From: JACCTH01 sp963761985 | GTDB taxonomy: Bacteria > Actinomycetota > Acidimicrobiia > Spongiisociales > ZC4RG35 | Direction of reading: 5' to 3' | NCBI GenBank assembly: GCA_963761985.1 | Contig: CAVXIT010000009.1 | Span: 62,001-126,000 of the forward strand | DNA length: 64,000 bases | Part shown: piece after piece, positions 16,127-24,285 of the stretch | How the letters are laid out: each line of letters starts with the position of its first letter | How positions within the stretch are numbered: position 1 is the first letter of the stretch | Made by a program: the position numbers and the translations under genes | Notes under the pieces: model-generated | What the model saw: only the letters and a program-made list of their open reading frames with translations | Database searches by the model: none | What the model was told of the DNA's origin: nothing

Positions 16127-16411
16127 TCATAGCTTGCGAACCGCCTTCTCCTTCTTGCCCGAGTGGCCGCGGAAGGTTCGAGTCGGAGCGAATTCGCCGA
16201 GCTTGTGGCCAACCATCGACTCAGTGATGAAAACCGGGACGTGCTTGCGCCCGTCGTGGACCGCGATGGTGTGCCCGAGCATTTCCGGAACGACGGTGGA
16301 ACGGCGGCTCCAGGTGCGTATCACCCTTTTGTCGCCCCGACGGTTGAGGTCGTCGACCTTGTCCATCAGATGGTCGTCGACGAAGGGTCCTTTGGAAAGA
16401 CTTCGTGCCAT
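16127..16411 (-). CDS. rpsS: 30S ribosomal protein S19
   Basis: A 94-aa head protein. It reads MARSLSKGPFVDDHLMDKVD, then RTWSRRSTVVPEMLGHTIAV and HKLGEFAPTRTFRGHSGKKE, which are canonical. It lies 3 nt after rplB and 9 nt before rplV. Confidence 0.98.
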   Translation of the reverse strand: MARSLSKGPFVDDHLMDKVDDLNRRGDKRVIRTWSRRSTVVPEMLGHTIAVHDGRKHVPVFITESMVGHKLGEFAPTRTFRGHSGKKEKAVRKL

Positions 16412-16414
16412 GGG

Positions 16415-17248
16415 TTACCTCCGACCACCGATTGACCGGCGGCGAACGATCATTGAGTTGCTGGACTTCTTCTTCTTCCGGGTGCGGCCCTCGGGCTTCC
16501 CCCAAGGGCTAACCGGATGGCGGCCACCCGAGGTTCTGCCCTCTCCTCCACCAAGGGGGTGGTCGACGGGGTTCATGACGACACCACGACTCTGAGGGCG
16601 GACGCCTTTCCAGCGCTTGCGGCCTGCCTTGCCGAGCTTGACCAGCTCGGCTTCTTGATTGCCAACCTGACCAACGGTGGCGCGGCAGTCGAGAGAAACC
16701 ATCCGCATCTCCCCAGAGGGCAAGCGGAGCAGGGCCATCTCGTTCTCTTTTGACATCAGCTGGACACCGGCCCCCGCCGAGCGTGCAATCTTGGCCCCAC
16801 CGCCCGGACGCATTTCGATCGCGTGGACGGTCGTTCCCGACGGGATGTTGCGAAGTGGGAGTGCGTTGCCCGGCTTGATGTCCGCGCCCGGCCCTGAGGC
16901 CAGCTTGTCGCCTACTTTGACTCCGAGCGGCGCCAGGATGTACGCCTTTTCGCCGTCGGCATAGTGCAGCAAGACAATGCGGGCGTTGCGATTGGGGTCA
17001 TATTCAACTCCGGCCACGGTCGCCGGGATTCCGTCCTTGCGACGGCGAAAGTCGATGACGCGATACCGATTCTTATTGCCCCCGCCGCGATGTCTCGAAG
17101 TAACCCGGCCGTGCACGTTGCGGCCACCGCTCGACTTCTTCGATTCGACGAGTGACTTTTCCGGCTCACTCTTGGTTATCTCGGCGAAGTCGGAAACGGT
17201 TTGAAACCGGCGACCGGGGGAGGTTGGTTTTCTGCTTCTAATTGCCAT
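16415..17248 (-). CDS. rplB: 50S ribosomal protein L2
   Basis: A 277-aa core large-subunit protein near the peptidyl transferase centre. Motifs include SSGGRNVHGRVTSRHRGGGN KNRYRVIDF, the KARIARSAGA-like AKIARSAGAGVQLMSKE and RGVVMNPVDHPLGGGEGRTS GGRHPVSPWG, the last being the C-terminal L2 signature. Length is normal. It lies 3 nt after rplW. Confidence 0.98.
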   Translation of the reverse strand: MAIRSRKPTSPGRRFQTVSDFAEITKSEPEKSLVESKKSSGGRNVHGRVTSRHRGGGNKNRYRVIDFRRRKDGIPATVAGVEYDPNRNARIVLLHYADGEKAYILAPLGVKVGDKLASGPGADIKPGNALPLRNIPSGTTVHAIEMRPGGGAKIARSAGAGVQLMSKENEMALLRLPSGEMRMVSLDCRATVGQVGNQEAELVKLGKAGRKRWKGVRPQSRGVVMNPVDHPLGGGEGRTSGGRHPVSPWGKPEGRTRKKKKSSNSMIVRRRSIGGRR

Positions 17249-17251
17249 TTC

Positions 17252-17539
17252 TCAAACTCCGAACAAATCGATCGACTCGCCGTCGGCCAGCGTGACCAAC
17301 GCTTTCTTGGCTTGGTTGCGGCGGCCCAGGGTGCGGCCGGTCCGCTTCAACTTTCCGGCGCGGTTCTGGGTATTGACCGAGCGAACGGTCACCGAGAAGA
17401 TTTCCTGCACTGCGTCCTTGATCTCGCTCTTGTTTGAGCGGCGGTCGACCACGAAGGTGTAAGTGTTGGCCTTGTCGATCAAGTCGTAGGACTTCTCCGA
17501 CACGACCGGCGAAAGGATGATGTCGCGTGGATCTTTCAC
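17252..17539 (-). CDS. rplW: 50S ribosomal protein L23
   Basis: A 95-aa exit-tunnel protein that docks trigger factor and SRP. The GTG at 17539 forms a GTGA overlap with the rplD stop and gives MKDPRDIILSPVVSEKSYDL; the longer open frame upstream is rplD sequence. The core TFVVDRRSNKSEIKDAVQEI FSVTVRSVNT and GRRNQAKKALVTLADGESID is typical. Confidence 0.96.
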   Translation of the reverse strand: MKDPRDIILSPVVSEKSYDLIDKANTYTFVVDRRSNKSEIKDAVQEIFSVTVRSVNTQNRAGKLKRTGRTLGRRNQAKKALVTLADGESIDLFGV

Positions 17540-18261
17540 GAGGCTTCCCCTTCCTTCACGAAGTCCGACTTGGAAACGTCGTAGGCGCCAGCACCGTTGA
17601 CACTCTTCAAGCTCTCGGTGGTGAACACCAGCTGGCTTGCCCACAAGACGTCGTAGGTCGTGAGTTGGCCGGGTTCCGTGATCCAAACGTGAGGGAGGTT
17701 GCGAAAGGCGATTCCGGCGATTTCGTCGAGCCGACGAAGCACCAGGAGGGTCTTTCCTTCCGCTCCAACCGTGTTCAAGAGCTCAACGGCATCCTTGGTG
17801 CGCGGCTGCTCCCAATCAAAGGAGTCGATGACCTTGATCGCCGACTCGGCGGCCCGGGTCGAGAGGGCTGAGTAAAGAGCGAGTCGCTTCATTTTGCGGG
17901 GAGTGCGCTGGCTGTAATCCCGCGGCTCGGGCCCATGGGCCACACCGCCGCCCCGGAAGATGGGAGAACGGAGCGAACCGGCCCGGGCTCGACCGGTGCC
18001 TTTTTGGCGCCACGGCTTGGCCCCACCGCCACGCACTTCGCCCCGGTTCTTGGTCTTGTGGGTTCCGGCGCGAGCTCCGGCAAGTTGGGCGGTGACGACC
18101 TGGTGCATCACCCCGAGGTTGGGTTCGATTCCGAAGACGTCGCTATTGAGCTCGACTTCGCCGGTCGACTTACCCGCGACGTCGAACACTGGAACCTTCA
18201 GAGCCGCGCTCGTCTCACCAGAAGTTTTCTTAGCGCCAATGTTCTTAGAGATTGGGGCCAT
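17536..18261 (-). CDS. rplD: 50S ribosomal protein L4
   Basis: A 241-aa tunnel-constriction protein. A slightly long N-terminus (MAPISKNIGAKKTSGETSAA) precedes the fold. The extended loop signature is THKTKNRGEVRGGGAKPWRQ KGTGRARAGS, followed by GGGVAHGPEPRDYSQ. It overlaps rplC and rplW. In some bacteria L4 represses the S10 operon; no leader was inspected here. Confidence 0.97.
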   Translation of the reverse strand: MAPISKNIGAKKTSGETSAALKVPVFDVAGKSTGEVELNSDVFGIEPNLGVMHQVVTAQLAGARAGTHKTKNRGEVRGGGAKPWRQKGTGRARAGSLRSPIFRGGGVAHGPEPRDYSQRTPRKMKRLALYSALSTRAAESAIKVIDSFDWEQPRTKDAVELLNTVGAEGKTLLVLRRLDEIAGIAFRNLPHVWITEPGQLTTYDVLWASQLVFTTESLKSVNGAGAYDVSKSDFVKEGEAS

Positions 18262-18893
18262 CAGGACTTCACCGCCTCGCGGATCAGCACCATGCTGCCG
18301 TTGGCACCCGGGACGGCGCCTCGAAGCAGCAAGAGATTGTGATCGGTGTCGACCTCGACGATCTGCAGGTTGAGGATGGTGACCTGATCGCCACCCATCC
18401 GACCACCCATCCTCATGCCCTTGAAAACCCGGGCGGGCGTCGAACAGGCTCCAATCGAACCCGGAGCTCGGTGCTTCTTGTGGTTCCCGTGAGCGGCGCC
18501 CTGACCCTGAAAATTGTGGCGCCGCATCACGCCCTGGGTGCCTTTGCCTTTTGACAAACCGCTGACGTCGGCCATTCCGCCCTTAGCGAGAACATCACCG
18601 AGGAGGATCTTCTGGCCGACCTTGTAAGCCGATGGGTCGTCGACGCGAATTTCGACCAGATAGCGGGCGGGCTCGACACCGGCTTTGGCGTAGTGACCGT
18701 TCATCGGCTTGTTGACCTGCTTGGCCTTGATGTCGCCGAAGGCGAGCTGAATCGCCGAGTAACCGTCGCTATCGGGCTGTTTGACCTGCACGACCTGGCA
18801 CGGCCCGGCCTTGATGACGGTCACGGGAATCGCGCGCGACTGAGCATCGAAGATCTGGGTCATGCCCAGCTTCTCGCCCAGGATCGCGTTCAT
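18261..18893 (-). CDS. rplC: 50S ribosomal protein L3
   Basis: A 210-aa protein reaching the peptidyl transferase centre. It begins MNAILGEKLGMTQIFDAQSR and includes DVSGLSKGKGTQGVMRRHNF QGQGAAHGNHKKHRAPGSIG and RVFKGMRMGGRMGGDQVTIL, all canonical. It overlaps rpsJ by 4 nt. Confidence 0.98.
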   Translation of the reverse strand: MNAILGEKLGMTQIFDAQSRAIPVTVIKAGPCQVVQVKQPDSDGYSAIQLAFGDIKAKQVNKPMNGHYAKAGVEPARYLVEIRVDDPSAYKVGQKILLGDVLAKGGMADVSGLSKGKGTQGVMRRHNFQGQGAAHGNHKKHRAPGSIGACSTPARVFKGMRMGGRMGGDQVTILNLQIVEVDTDHNLLLLRGAVPGANGSMVLIREAVKS

Positions 18894-19198
18894 AGCTTTA
18901 TCTCCACCTCAACCCCTGCGGGAAGGTCGAGACGCATCAGCGAGTCGACGGTTTTTGGAGTGGGGTCGAGGATGTCGATCAGGCGCTTGTGGATGCGCAT
19001 CTCGAAGTGCTCGCGCGAGTCCTTGTCAACGTGCGGTCCGCGGATGACGCAGTAACGGTGGATCTCGGTCGGGAGCGGAATCGGACCCCTGATCTTGGCC
19101 TGCGTGCGAACCACCGTTTCGGCGATTTTGCGCGACGACTCGTCGACCACCTGGTGGTCGTAAGCCTTCAAACGGATACGAATCTTTTGCTCAGCCAT
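18890..19198 (-). CDS. rpsJ: 30S ribosomal protein S10
   Basis: A 102-aa protein, first gene of the S10 operon and NusE partner in antitermination. It reads MAEQKIRIRLKAYDHQVVDE and GPIPLPTEIHRYCVIRGPHV DKDSREHFEMRIHKRLIDI. Its ATG shares a base with the tuf stop (TAATG), so the str and S10 operons are joined without any intergenic space. Confidence 0.98.
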   Translation of the reverse strand: MAEQKIRIRLKAYDHQVVDESSRKIAETVVRTQAKIRGPIPLPTEIHRYCVIRGPHVDKDSREHFEMRIHKRLIDILDPTPKTVDSLMRLDLPAGVEVEIKL

Positions 19199-20385
19199 TA
19201 CTTCACGATGTTGGTGACGCGGCCGGCGCCGACGGTGCGGCCGCCTTCGCGGATGGCGAAGCGGAGGCCTTCTTCCATGGCGATAGGGTTGATCAGCTCG
19301 ACAGTCATAGTGGTGTTATCGCCCGGCATCACCATCTGGGTCCCCTCGGCCAAAGTGACCACCCCGGTCACATCGGTAGTCCGGAAATAGAACTGGGGCC
19401 GGTAACCCTCAAAGAAGGGGGAATGGCGACCCCCCTCCTCTTTGGTCAACACGTACACCGTCGCCTCAAAATTGGTATGCGGGGTGATCGACCCGGGCTT
19501 GGCCAACACCTGGCCCCGCTCCACATCGTCCTTCCCGATCCCCCGCAACAACACCCCGACGTTGTCACCCGCCCGACCTTCGTCCAACAGTTTGCGGAAC
19601 GTCTCGATCCCCGTCGCCACCGACTTCTGGGTGGGACGGATCCCCACAATCTCCACCTCCTCGTTGACCTTCAAAATCCCCTGCTCCACCCGGCCGGTGA
19701 CCACCGTGCCCCGCCCGGTAATCGAAAAGACGTCTTCGATCGGCATCTGAAACGGCTTCTCCGTCGCCCGCTCCGGCTCCTTCACATAGTCATCCACCGC
19801 CGCCATCAACGCCACGATCTGATCAGCCGACTCGGCATCCCCATTCAACGCCTTCAACGCCGAGCCCATCACCACCGGCACCTCATCACCCGGAAACTCA
19901 TACTCGGTCAACAGATCCCGCACCTCCAACTCGACCAGCTCCAACAGCTCCGGGTCGTCGACCATGTCCACCTTGTTCAAAAAGACCACAATCGCCGGCA
20001 CCCCCACCTGGCGGGCCAACAGGACATGCTCCCGGGTCTGCGGAGCCGGGCCGTCGGCGGCCGACACCACCAGAATCGCCCCATCCACCTGCGCCGCCCC
20101 AGTAATCATATTTTTGATGTAATCGGCATGACCCGGCATGTCGACATGGGCGTAATGCCGATTCTCCGTCTCATACTCCACATGGGCAATCTGAATCGTG
20201 ATCCCCCGCTCCCGCTCCTCCGGCGCCTTATCAATCTGATCAAACGACGTAAACGTATTCCCCGACACCCGCTCCGCCAACACCTTCGTAATCGCCGCCG
20301 TCAACGTCGTCTTCCCATGATCAATATGACCCATCGTCCCCACATTCACATGCGGCTTCGAACGCTCAAACTTCGCCTTACCCAT
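19198..20385 (-). CDS. tuf: elongation factor Tu
   Basis: A 395-aa GTPase that delivers aminoacyl-tRNA. G1 is GHIDHGKTTLTAA (about residues 18-30), the DxxG motif is VDMPGHADYIKNM (Met replaces the Cys seen in E. coli), G4 is FLNKVDM, and domains 2-3 end GGRTVGAGRVTNIVK. The first 290 or so codons use G- or T-ending codons far more than neighbours, which favour C-ending codons; the 3' end looks ordinary. It lies 25 nt after fusA and overlaps rpsJ. Confidence 0.98.
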   Translation of the reverse strand: MGKAKFERSKPHVNVGTMGHIDHGKTTLTAAITKVLAERVSGNTFTSFDQIDKAPEERERGITIQIAHVEYETENRHYAHVDMPGHADYIKNMITGAAQVDGAILVVSAADGPAPQTREHVLLARQVGVPAIVVFLNKVDMVDDPELLELVELEVRDLLTEYEFPGDEVPVVMGSALKALNGDAESADQIVALMAAVDDYVKEPERATEKPFQMPIEDVFSITGRGTVVTGRVEQGILKVNEEVEIVGIRPTQKSVATGIETFRKLLDEGRAGDNVGVLLRGIGKDDVERGQVLAKPGSITPHTNFEATVYVLTKEEGGRHSPFFEGYRPQFYFRTTDVTGVVTLAEGTQMVMPGDNTTMTVELINPIAMEEGLRFAIREGGRTVGAGRVTNIVK

Positions 20386-20410
20386 TGATGTATTCCTCCG
20401 TTATTCCGAC

Positions 20411-22528
20411 TTACTTCGGTGTGCCACGACGGGCCGCGACGACTTCCTCGGCGAGGCTTTGGGGCATGTCTTGGTATGAATGAAATTGCATGCTGTAGCT
20501 CGCCCGGCCCTGGGTCAGCGACCGCAGATCGGTGGCGTAGCCGAACATCTCCGACAGTGGGACCTGAGATCGAACCGTCCGCGCATTCCCCCTCGTTCCC
20601 ATCTCGCCCACTCGACCTCGGCGGGCAGAGAGATCGCCAACGACCGCGCCCATGTAGTCCTCGGGAGTGGTGACCTCCACCTCCATGATCGGTTCGAGCA
20701 GCTTGATGCCGGCCTTCTTCGCAGCCTCTTGCACCGCAATCGAACCGGCGATCTTGAAGGCCATCTCCGAGGAGTCGACGTCGTGATAGGAACCGTCGAT
20801 CAGAATCGCCCGAACATCGACCAGCGGGTAGCTGGCAAGGATGCCGTTTTCGAGCGCCTGCTCGATGCCTTCATCGACTGCCGGGATGTACTCGCGGGGG
20901 ATCCGGCCGCCCTTGATCTCATCGACAAACTCGTAGCCTCCGCCAGGACCGGTGGGTTCGAGATTGATGATGACGTGGCCGTATTGACCCTTGCCTCCCG
21001 ACTGGCGAACGTACTTGCCCTCGATCTTCGAAACCGGGCCTTTGATGGTCTCGCGATAGGCAACCTGCGGTCGGCCGACGTTGGCCGAGACCCGGAACTC
21101 ACGCAGCAGGCGATCGACGAGGATCTCGAGGTGGAGCTCGCCCATACCGGCAATGATCGTTTGACCGGTTTCCTCGTCGCTCCGCACCAGGAAGGTCGGG
21201 TCCTCTTCCATTAGTCGGTGAAGCGACTCCGAGAGCCTCTCGTCATCGGTTTTGGTCTTGGGCTCGATGGCGACCTGAATCACGGGCGCCGGGAATTGCA
21301 TCGACTCGAGCTGAATCGGATTGTTCTCGGCGGAAAGTGTGTCGCCGGTGGTCGTGTTCTTTAGACCGACGACCGCGACGATGTCGCCCGTGAAGACCTG
21401 ATCGATGTCTTCTCGATGGTTGGCGTGCATGCGCAGGATGCGGCCCAGCCGCTCGCGCTTCCCGGTGGTCGCATTTAGGACTGCGTCCCCCTTCGAGGCA
21501 TTCCCGGAGTACACGCGGAAGTAGGTGAGCTTGCCCACGTGGGTGTCGGACATGATCTTGAAGGCAAGCGCCGCGAAAGGCTCGGTATCAGCGACCTCGC
21601 GCTTCAGCTCAAAGTCTTCATCGCCCGGCTTGAAACCCGTGGTCGGGGGAAGATCGGCCGGGCTGGGGAGGTAGGCGATGATCGCATCGAGTAGCGGTTG
21701 CACGCCCTTGTTCTTGAAAGCGCTTCCACAAAGGACCGGTACGAAGAGCTGTTCGATAGTCCCGGCGCGCACAGCGATGCGGATCTCGTCGGGAGTGATC
21801 TCGAGTTCCTCGAGGTACTTCTCGAGCAGTTTTTCGTCGGCTTCGGCCGCGACTTCGAGCATCTTGCCCCGCCACTCCTCGGCCTGGGCTGCCATGTTGT
21901 CGGGGATTTCGGTGGTATCCCAGACCTTTCCGTCATCTCCCTTCCAGATATGTGCCTTCATCTCAATCAAATCGATGACGCCGGTGAAATCGCCTTCACG
22001 CCCGATCGGAATCTGGAGAACGAGGGGGTGGGCGCCGAGCCGATCGATGATCGACTGGACGTCGGCGTAGAAGTCGGCGCCAGTGCGGTCGAGCTTGTTG
22101 ATGAAACAGATTCGAGGCACCTTGTACCGGTCGGCCTGTCGCCACACAGTCTCGGACTGGGGCTCGACCCCGGCCACCCCATCGAAGACGGCAACGGCCC
22201 CATCGAGGACGCGCAGGCTGCGCTCGACTTCGACGGTGAAGTCGACATGGCCGGGCGTATCGATGATGTTGATGTGGTGGTCGTGCCAGATGCAGGTGGT
22301 GGCAGCCGAGGTGATCGTGATCCCCCGCTCTTGTTCCTGCTCCATCCAGTCCATCGTGGCTGCGCCTTCGTGGACCTCACCGATCTTGTAGTTGCGACCC
22401 GTGTAGTAGAGGATGCGTTCAGTCAACGTCGTTTTGCCGGCGTCGATATGAGCCATGATCCCGATGTTGCGGGTGCGCGCCAAAGGCACCTGCCGCAGGT
22501 GCGATAGCGCGTTCTTGTCATTGCTCAT
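20411..22528 (-). CDS. fusA: elongation factor G
   Basis: A 705-aa translocation GTPase. G1 is AHIDAGKTTLTERILYYTGR, G2 includes RGITITSAATT, G3 DTPGHVDFTVEVERSLRVLD and G4 INKLDRTGAD. Domains III-V are complete, ending EMFGYATDLRSLTQGRASYS MQFHSYQ. It has the normal length for EF-G1. It lies between rpsG and tuf as in the classic str operon. Confidence 0.98.
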   Translation of the reverse strand: MSNDKNALSHLRQVPLARTRNIGIMAHIDAGKTTLTERILYYTGRNYKIGEVHEGAATMDWMEQEQERGITITSAATTCIWHDHHINIIDTPGHVDFTVEVERSLRVLDGAVAVFDGVAGVEPQSETVWRQADRYKVPRICFINKLDRTGADFYADVQSIIDRLGAHPLVLQIPIGREGDFTGVIDLIEMKAHIWKGDDGKVWDTTEIPDNMAAQAEEWRGKMLEVAAEADEKLLEKYLEELEITPDEIRIAVRAGTIEQLFVPVLCGSAFKNKGVQPLLDAIIAYLPSPADLPPTTGFKPGDEDFELKREVADTEPFAALAFKIMSDTHVGKLTYFRVYSGNASKGDAVLNATTGKRERLGRILRMHANHREDIDQVFTGDIVAVVGLKNTTTGDTLSAENNPIQLESMQFPAPVIQVAIEPKTKTDDERLSESLHRLMEEDPTFLVRSDEETGQTIIAGMGELHLEILVDRLLREFRVSANVGRPQVAYRETIKGPVSKIEGKYVRQSGGKGQYGHVIINLEPTGPGGGYEFVDEIKGGRIPREYIPAVDEGIEQALENGILASYPLVDVRAILIDGSYHDVDSSEMAFKIAGSIAVQEAAKKAGIKLLEPIMEVEVTTPEDYMGAVVGDLSARRGRVGEMGTRGNARTVRSQVPLSEMFGYATDLRSLTQGRASYSMQFHSYQDMPQSLAEEVVAARRGTPK

Positions 22529-22584
22529 TGCTTGGTTCCGTCTACTTGTGTTCGGGGTCGCTATTTGGTTGTGAACAGCCGCTC

Positions 22585-23052
22585 TTAGAAGCGGTAATGG
22601 GCGAAGGCCTTGTTGGACTCCGCCATCTTGTGAATGTCTTCTTTACGCTTGACCGCGGCCCCGGTGTTGTTGGCGGCGTCGAGAATCTCAAAGGCGAGGC
22701 GCTCGGACATGGTGTGCTCCCGACGCCGGCGAGCGAAATGCACCAACCAGCGGATGGCGAGCGCGAGAGCCCGTCTGGGTGGCACTTCAACAGGTACCTG
22801 ATAGGCCGCGCCACCGACGCGACGGGATCGCACCTCGAGATGCGGGCGAATGTTGTCGACTGCTTTCTTTAAGACCGTCACCGGGTCTTGCTTGGCGCGT
22901 GACTCGACGACTTCGAGAGCGTCGTAAACGATCCCGCGGGCGATGTCCTTCTTCCCCTTCCAAAGCACCTTGTTGATGATTTGGCTGACCAGGACCGAGC
23001 GGAATACCGGATCGGGATCGATCTTGCGTTTCTGGGCGGGAGCGCGTCTCAC
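22585..23052 (-). CDS. rpsG: 30S ribosomal protein S7
   Basis: A 155-aa head-assembly protein. The GTG start at 23052 shares one base with the rpsL stop (TAGTG) and gives MRRAPAQKRKIDPDPVFRSV; a longer open frame upstream is rpsL sequence. Signatures are PHLEVRSRRVGGAAYQVPVE VPPRRALALAIRWL and GAAVKRKEDIHKMAESNKAF AHYRF. A 56-bp gap separates it from fusA. Confidence 0.97.
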   Translation of the reverse strand: MRRAPAQKRKIDPDPVFRSVLVSQIINKVLWKGKKDIARGIVYDALEVVESRAKQDPVTVLKKAVDNIRPHLEVRSRRVGGAAYQVPVEVPPRRALALAIRWLVHFARRRREHTMSERLAFEILDAANNTGAAVKRKEDIHKMAESNKAFAHYRF

Positions 23053-23423
23053 TACTTGGCCTTCTTGGCGCCGTAACGGGAGCGGGCCTGCTTGCGGTTC
23101 TTGACCCCGGAAGCGTCGAGCGTGCCTCTGATCACTTTGTAACGCACGCCGGGGAGGTCGCGCACCCGGCCGCCGCGAACGAGCACGATCGAGTGTTCCT
23201 GAAGGTTGTGACCCTCGCCGGGGATGTAGGCCGTCACTTCGATTCCGTTGTTGAGGCGGACACGGCAAACCTTGCGCAACGCCGAGTTCGGCTTCTTCGG
23301 AGTAACGGTGTAGACGCGGGTACAGACACCGCGACGCTGCGGCGCCCCGGCCAGAGCGGCGGTCTTCACCTTCTTGATTTTTGGCTGCCGGCCCTCGCGG
23401 ACAAGCTGCTCAATAGTGGGCAT
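23052..23423 (-). CDS. rpsL: 30S ribosomal protein S12
   Basis: A 123-aa decoding-centre protein and the first gene of the ribosomal block. It reads MPTIEQLVREGRQPKIKKVK, TPKKPNSALRKVCRVRLNNG and GEGHNLQEHSIVLVRGGRVR. Lys43 is present, but residue 88 is Arg (codon CGC) where most bacteria have Lys; in Mycobacterium tuberculosis the same change K88R gives streptomycin resistance. A promoter and a leader of about 147 nt lie upstream. Confidence 0.98.
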   Translation of the reverse strand: MPTIEQLVREGRQPKIKKVKTAALAGAPQRRGVCTRVYTVTPKKPNSALRKVCRVRLNNGIEVTAYIPGEGHNLQEHSIVLVRGGRVRDLPGVRYKVIRGTLDASGVKNRKQARSRYGAKKAK

Positions 23424-23536
23424 TCTGCTCCTACGCGCATGATCGGCGTCCGGACATACGCGTCCCGAACACCGACCCGTTTGAGTTGGGTGACCCGCTC
23501 CTCCGGTTAGCCGGCGGCGGTCATCACGCCGAAAGC

Positions 23537-23550
23537 CCCTCAGGAGAGGG
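23537..23550 (-). promoter_or_regulatory. small hairpin in rpsL leader
   Basis: A CCCTC/GAGGG inverted repeat with a 4-nt loop lies about 20-35 nt after the predicted start of the str transcript. No U-run follows, so a terminator is unlikely; it could be a leader structure. The support is weak. Confidence 0.25.
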
Positions 23551-23576
23551 AATTGAGGTCAAAGACCACAGGCGAA

Positions 23577-23606
23577 AGTATACGGGAAAGCGGCCAGCAA
23601 GGTCAA
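23577..23606 (-). promoter_or_regulatory. sigma70-type promoter of the str/S10/spc/alpha block
   Basis: On the reverse strand TTGACC (23606-23601) is followed after 18 nt by TATACT (23582-23577). Transcription would start near 23570, giving a leader of about 147 nt before rpsL. It is the strongest promoter-like sequence upstream of the ribosomal genes. Confidence 0.75.
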
Positions 23607-23672
23607 AAACCCTCTGGATCGGTAGCGGACTGATCTGCGTCGCTCGTGATCCGTCGGTACGATCTCGGCCCG

Positions 23673-24185
23673 ATGGAAGGCCAGTTCTTCTTCACCACTA
23701 TCGCCGGGCTGTCCTTGAGCCTGGCGGGATTTGCCGCCCTGATCGCCTGGCTTCGGGACGATGACAGCACCTGGGATCCCATCAACCTCTGGCGGGTGAA
23801 GACCATCGTCCGCCAGGCTTTCACCCTCGTCTTTCTTGCGTTGATCTTGATCCCGATCTTCTCGCTAACCGACGACATCCGGATGACGACCCGGTTTGGC
23901 TCCGCCGGCCTCCTGCTTGGTGTAGGAATCGATGTCTTCTACAACCGGCGTCCGGATCCGGAGATCTGGGTACCAAGGAGCAGTTGGACTTTCAACATGG
24001 CGTTCAGCGCGCTTTACGCCGCTTTTCATCTGGTGAACATCTTTCTGGCCAACTTCGGGCTCCTCCAGCTCGGCTTCGTCTTGGAGTGGCTTTCCCCCGC
24101 AGGAATCTTCTCCAATTTTGTGAGGGAGCTCGGTCGCCAAAAAGGCGAACCCGAATCACTGGGCGAGGCGGTAACCGAGGGGTAA
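23673..24185 (+). CDS. small integral membrane protein, function unknown
   Basis: A 170-aa protein if translation starts at the ATG at 23673 (MEGQFFFTTIAGLSLSLAGF); an alternative GTG lies 27 nt upstream. Four hydrophobic segments are visible: FFFTTIAGLSLSLAGFAALI, VRQAFTLVFLALILIPIF, GSAGLLLGVGIDVFY and FNMAFSALYAAFHLVNIFLA. The FTTIAGL-SLAGFAAL opening is shared by many small 4-helix proteins of unknown role. It is divergent from rpsL and first in the stretch between rpsL and rpoC. Confidence 0.7.
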   Translation: MEGQFFFTTIAGLSLSLAGFAALIAWLRDDDSTWDPINLWRVKTIVRQAFTLVFLALILIPIFSLTDDIRMTTRFGSAGLLLGVGIDVFYNRRPDPEIWVPRSSWTFNMAFSALYAAFHLVNIFLANFGLLQLGFVLEWLSPAGIFSNFVRELGRQKGEPESLGEAVTEG

Positions 24186-24285
24186 CCGCTCACGGGCATC
24201 GATGGGCAGCTCGGAGCAACCGGTTATTCGGGTCAATGCGTACTGTTCGCCAGGTACTTTTCGAACGGGCGACCTTGGAGGTGGA

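Noticed and set aside
19423..20388. A 321-codon plus-strand frame opposite tuf, rich in Arg, His and Pro
   Set aside because: It comes from the antisense of the G/T-ending codons of tuf; the composition is unlike any real protein.
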